Part shown: positions 5,684 to 7,590 of the stretch, piece after piece
Numbering within the stretch: the first letter of the stretch is position 1
Layout: the number at the start of each line of letters is the position of its first letter
NCBI GenBank assembly: GCA_021443945.1
Contig: JABUSF010000006.1
Location: forward strand, 49,908 to 57,497
Direction of reading: 5' to 3'
Origin: Ileibacterium sp.
Lineage (GTDB): Bacteria; Bacillota_I; Bacilli_A; Erysipelotrichales; Erysipelotrichaceae
Length of the DNA: 7,590 nucleotides
Program-made: the position numbers and the translations under genes
Notes under the pieces: generated by a model
What the model was told of the DNA's origin: nothing
The model's database searches: none
The model's input: only the letters and a program-made list of their open reading frames with translations

Positions 5684-6241
5684 ATGTCAGATGCATTATT
5701 CTGGGTTGTTGCGGCCATTATTGTTGCAATGGGCGTCTTCAGCAATTATACAAACTGGAAACAGTACAAAGCTTCCAAAGAAGCCAAGGAAATCTTTATG
5801 AAAAATCATAAAGATGCCGAAGTGACAGAACTGCCGAAAACACGAGTATGGCTGTTTGCCGGGCTTTGTGTTCTGTGTCTTGGTTTGGCCGTTTTGATGA
5901 GTGTTGTGAAATCAGAAGAGATGTCCGAGTCCACACGCTGGTCTCAGGTGCTGGTCTATGCCGGACTTTCTGTTTTCTGCTTTGCCATGGTTCCGGAAGC
6001 TTTGATGGATGCCAAACTGGTTCACACGCCCGACGGCTTTATGTACGGCGACTTTTATTTCAGATTCAAACATATGGTCGGAATTGTTCAGTCTCATAAT
6101 TTTCTGAAGTCTGACAAAGCCATTTTAACCGGCAACAAAGAGGAAATCATTCCCAAGCCTGTTGCCAAATGGGCCGAACCGGCTCTTCTTGAATATCAGG
6201 CCCGCCGCAAAGCAGCCCGCAAAAAAGGAAGAAACCGCTAA
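5684..6241 (+). CDS. Predicted membrane protein, three transmembrane segments, unknown function
   Basis: I do not recognise the family. The 185 residues have three hydrophobic segments, about 5-22, 55-74 and 87-105, and a soluble C-terminal part of about 80 residues ending in a strongly basic tail (RRKAARKKGRNR). No cleavage site for a signal peptide is evident; the first segment looks like an anchor. The part after segment three (DGFMYGDFYFRFKHMVGI, then DKAILTGNKEEIIP) looks like short strands, weakly recalling PH-like domains found behind membrane anchors in some Bacillota proteins. That is a guess. The ATG has GGGGGAG seven bases upstream. Its TAA overlaps the ATG of the next gene by one base (TAATG), so the two products are probably made in linked amounts and may act together at the membrane. 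Confidence 0.85.
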   Translation: MSDALFWVVAAIIVAMGVFSNYTNWKQYKASKEAKEIFMKNHKDAEVTELPKTRVWLFAGLCVLCLGLAVLMSVVKSEEMSESTRWSQVLVYAGLSVFCFAMVPEALMDAKLVHTPDGFMYGDFYFRFKHMVGIVQSHNFLKSDKAILTGNKEEIIPKPVAKWAEPALLEYQARRKAARKKGRNR

Positions 6242-6627
6242 TGGAAAGAATTGTGATTACAGCAGGCATTGCACCTCTGCCGGAAGCCTTTCTCAAACAG
6301 GCTCAGGTTCTGACCGGACGGGTGGATGGATGCTATTTTGCCCAGGGGAAAACGTCCGATGAGTTTTATGATTCCTTTGTCCGCATTCTGGAAGAGCATA
6401 AAGACGCTGAACTGGTTGTGTTGTGTGATGGAATGCAGTCCAAAGCCAATGAAGAAGCTTTGATGGCGATGAACAAGTACGGCCGTCACGGCGCTGTCAT
6501 GGTGGGGATGAATCTTGGCATGGTCATTAATGCCATGCTTTTAAAAGATGAAGTGGATACCGCTGACCAGCTTGTGGAAAGCCTGAGTGCTCAGGGAAAA
6601 GCAGCCGTGGGCGGTATGACCGTTTAA
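6241..6627 (+). CDS. Small EIIA-Man/DhaM-like fold protein lacking the active-site histidine
   Basis: 128 residues, soluble, no signal. The pattern recalls the PTS EIIA mannose/DhaM fold (PF03610): a first strand IVITAG, helix PLPEAFLKQAQVL, strand ELVVLCDG at 57-64 with helix SKANEEALMAM, then AVMVGMNLGMVINAML (85-100), which parallels the VxGxNLPML segment of EIIA-Man, and a final helix ending QGKAAV. In active members a histidine sits near residue 9-10 after the first strand. Here that stretch is AGIAPLPE, and the only histidines are H53 and H83. A phosphate-carrier role is therefore unlikely, and a regulatory or binding role is possible. The homology is from pattern memory and could be wrong. 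It begins at the stop of the membrane protein gene, with AAGGAAG about ten bases upstream, and ends before a terminator. No PTS permease or Dha kinase genes are in the window. Confidence 0.8.
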   Translation: MERIVITAGIAPLPEAFLKQAQVLTGRVDGCYFAQGKTSDEFYDSFVRILEEHKDAELVVLCDGMQSKANEEALMAMNKYGRHGAVMVGMNLGMVINAMLLKDEVDTADQLVESLSAQGKAAVGGMTV

Positions 6628-6641
6628 ATCGGAACAGAAAA

Positions 6642-6670
6642 CGGGAGCTGAAGCAGCTTCCGCTTTTTTT
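6642..6670 (+). terminator. Intrinsic terminator of the membrane protein/EIIA-like unit
   Basis: CGGGAGCTG (6642-6650) pairs with CAGCTTCCG (6654-6662) with one G-U pair and a 3-base AAG loop, followed by C and seven T residues. It closes the two-gene unit 15 bases after the stop. Confidence 0.9.
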
Positions 6671-6707
6671 AGGATCGTGAAAAGTTTGAAAAGAGCGGTA
6701 TCCCTTT

Positions 6708-6738
6708 TTTACAGAGACTGAGCTCGAAGGGGTATGAT
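6708..6738 (+). promoter_or_regulatory. Candidate sigma-A promoter of the sirtuin gene
   Basis: TTTACA (6708-6713) and TATGAT (6733-6738) are each one mismatch from consensus, but the 19-base spacer is longer than ideal. The -10 element is the stronger part. Transcription would start near 6745, giving a leader of about 22 bases with the GAAGG ribosome site at 6754-6758. Confidence 0.5.
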
Positions 6739-6766
6739 GTAGGCAATAGAAAAGAAGGTAAAAGCA

Positions 6767-7516
6767 ATGAACCTGGCACAAATTTTAAAAGACTCCAACA
6801 ACATCGTCTTTTTCGGAGGCGCCGGCGTGAGTACGGAATCCAAAATTCCGGATTTCCGCTCCGCGGACGGCCTGTACGGGGAAAAGAAAGAGAGAAAATA
6901 TCCCTATCCCGCAGAAACAATGCTCTCTCACTCTTTCTATACCCGTTATCCAAAAGAGTTTTTCAATTTCTACTTCAATGAAATGATCTACCTGGATGCG
7001 GTTCCCAACGATGCCCATAAAGCTCTGGCGGAACTGGAGAAAATGGGCAAGCTGACAGCTGTAGTGACACAGAACATTGATGGGCTGCATCAGAAAGCTG
7101 GATCTGTGAATGTATTGGAACTGCATGGTTCTGTCCTTCGCAACTACTGCACCCGCTGCCATGAAGAATATACTCTGGAAGAAACTATGAAGCTGCGGGA
7201 TGCAGAGGGCATTCCCAGAGATCCCAAAGACGGATCCATTATCAAACCGGACGTGGTTTTATACGAGGAAGGTCTGGATCAGGATGTTCTGTACAGGGCT
7301 GTAGATGCCATCAGCCATGCAGACTGCATGATCGTGGGAGGAACCAGCCTGGTGGTCTATCCGGCAGCCGGACTGCTCCAGTACTTCAGAGGAAAGTATC
7401 TGGTTTTGATTAATAAGGACAGCACGCCTTATGACGGACAGGCAGATCTTGTCATTCATGATTCCATTGGAAAAGTGCTGAAAGCAGCTGTGGAAGATAT
7501 GAAGAAAATGGATTGA
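6767..7516 (+). CDS. Sir2-family NAD-dependent protein deacetylase (sirtuin) with altered zinc site
   Basis: Removes acyl groups from protein lysines using NAD+, releasing nicotinamide and O-acyl-ADP-ribose; cytoplasmic. The 249 residues match bacterial sirtuin length. The NAD-binding motifs are complete: GAGVSTESKIPDFR (18-31), TQNIDGLHQKAG (101-112), catalytic H120 in LELHGS, and GGTSLVVYPA (191-200). KPDVVLYEE (160-168) is the usual substrate-side segment. The zinc module is odd. The first pair C128-x2-C131 is present, but where CxxCGG is expected the sequence is DPKDGS, placing D152 and D155 in the metal positions. It looks closer to the Sir2Tm-type bacterial group than to CobB desuccinylases. 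The ATG has GAAGG eight bases upstream. It may be cotranscribed with the gene starting at 7561, as I see no clear terminator between them. Confidence 0.95.
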   Translation: MNLAQILKDSNNIVFFGGAGVSTESKIPDFRSADGLYGEKKERKYPYPAETMLSHSFYTRYPKEFFNFYFNEMIYLDAVPNDAHKALAELEKMGKLTAVVTQNIDGLHQKAGSVNVLELHGSVLRNYCTRCHEEYTLEETMKLRDAEGIPRDPKDGSIIKPDVVLYEEGLDQDVLYRAVDAISHADCMIVGGTSLVVYPAAGLLQYFRGKYLVLINKDSTPYDGQADLVIHDSIGKVLKAAVEDMKKMD

Positions 7517-7560
7517 TGCATCCGGAACAAAAAGGAGCAGTCCTTCGGGAAAGGAGCAAA

Positions 7561-7590
7561 ATGTACTCTGAACTTTACGGGCTTCTGAAC
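7561..7590 (+). CDS. Start of a next gene, cut by the window end
   Basis: ATG at 7561 opens a frame of ten codons (MYSELYGLLN) running to the window edge. AAGGAGC at 7551-7557 is a good ribosome site, though only four bases separate its GGAG core from the ATG. It lies 44 bases after the sirtuin stop on the same strand with no terminator between, so it may be cotranscribed. The product cannot be identified from ten residues. Confidence 0.55.
   Translation, partial: MYSELYGLLN

Overview
The window looks like a chromosomal piece of a low-to-mid GC Bacillota genome, most likely an anaerobic gut-type Clostridia or Erysipelotrichia relative. This rests on protein resemblance (DnaK/DnaJ, a NiaR-type regulator, a DUF362 protein), AGGAGG-like ribosome sites and compact intrinsic terminators. 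It is an inference, not a placement. I see no insertion sequence, prophage, CRISPR array, tRNA or rRNA.

Layout, left to right. (1) 1-1988: the 3' part of dnaK, cut by the window edge, then dnaJ. They are separated by a perfect 11-bp hairpin and dnaJ is followed by a terminator. (2) 2061-2564: a one-gene unit for a 3H-domain nicotinate/NAD-responsive repressor (NiaR/YrxA type). (3) 2775-3641: a short DUF362 protein with its own promoter region and a 14-bp terminator stem. (4) 3761-4702: a CorA-family divalent-metal transporter. (5) 4797-5607, minus strand: a PaaI-type hotdog thioesterase followed at once by a small zinc-ribbon protein. Two back-to-back terminators separate them from corA. (6) 5684-6627: a two-gene unit of unknown role, joined by a TAATG stop/start overlap. 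It encodes a three-helix membrane protein and a small protein resembling the EIIA-Man/DhaM fold but lacking the usual N-terminal histidine. (7) 6767-7516: a sirtuin whose second zinc CxxC pair is replaced by DxxD. A next gene begins near 7561 and runs off the window.

The genes do not form one pathway. Most sit in their own short transcription units closed by clear terminators. The chaperone pair is standard. NAD is a loose thread: the NiaR-type repressor senses nicotinate/NAD status in its family and the sirtuin consumes NAD, but no operator visible here links them. The least explained parts are the coupled membrane/pseudo-EIIA pair, the degenerate zinc-ribbon protein and the sirtuin zinc-site variant. 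I found no clear evidence of a complete, previously undescribed system.
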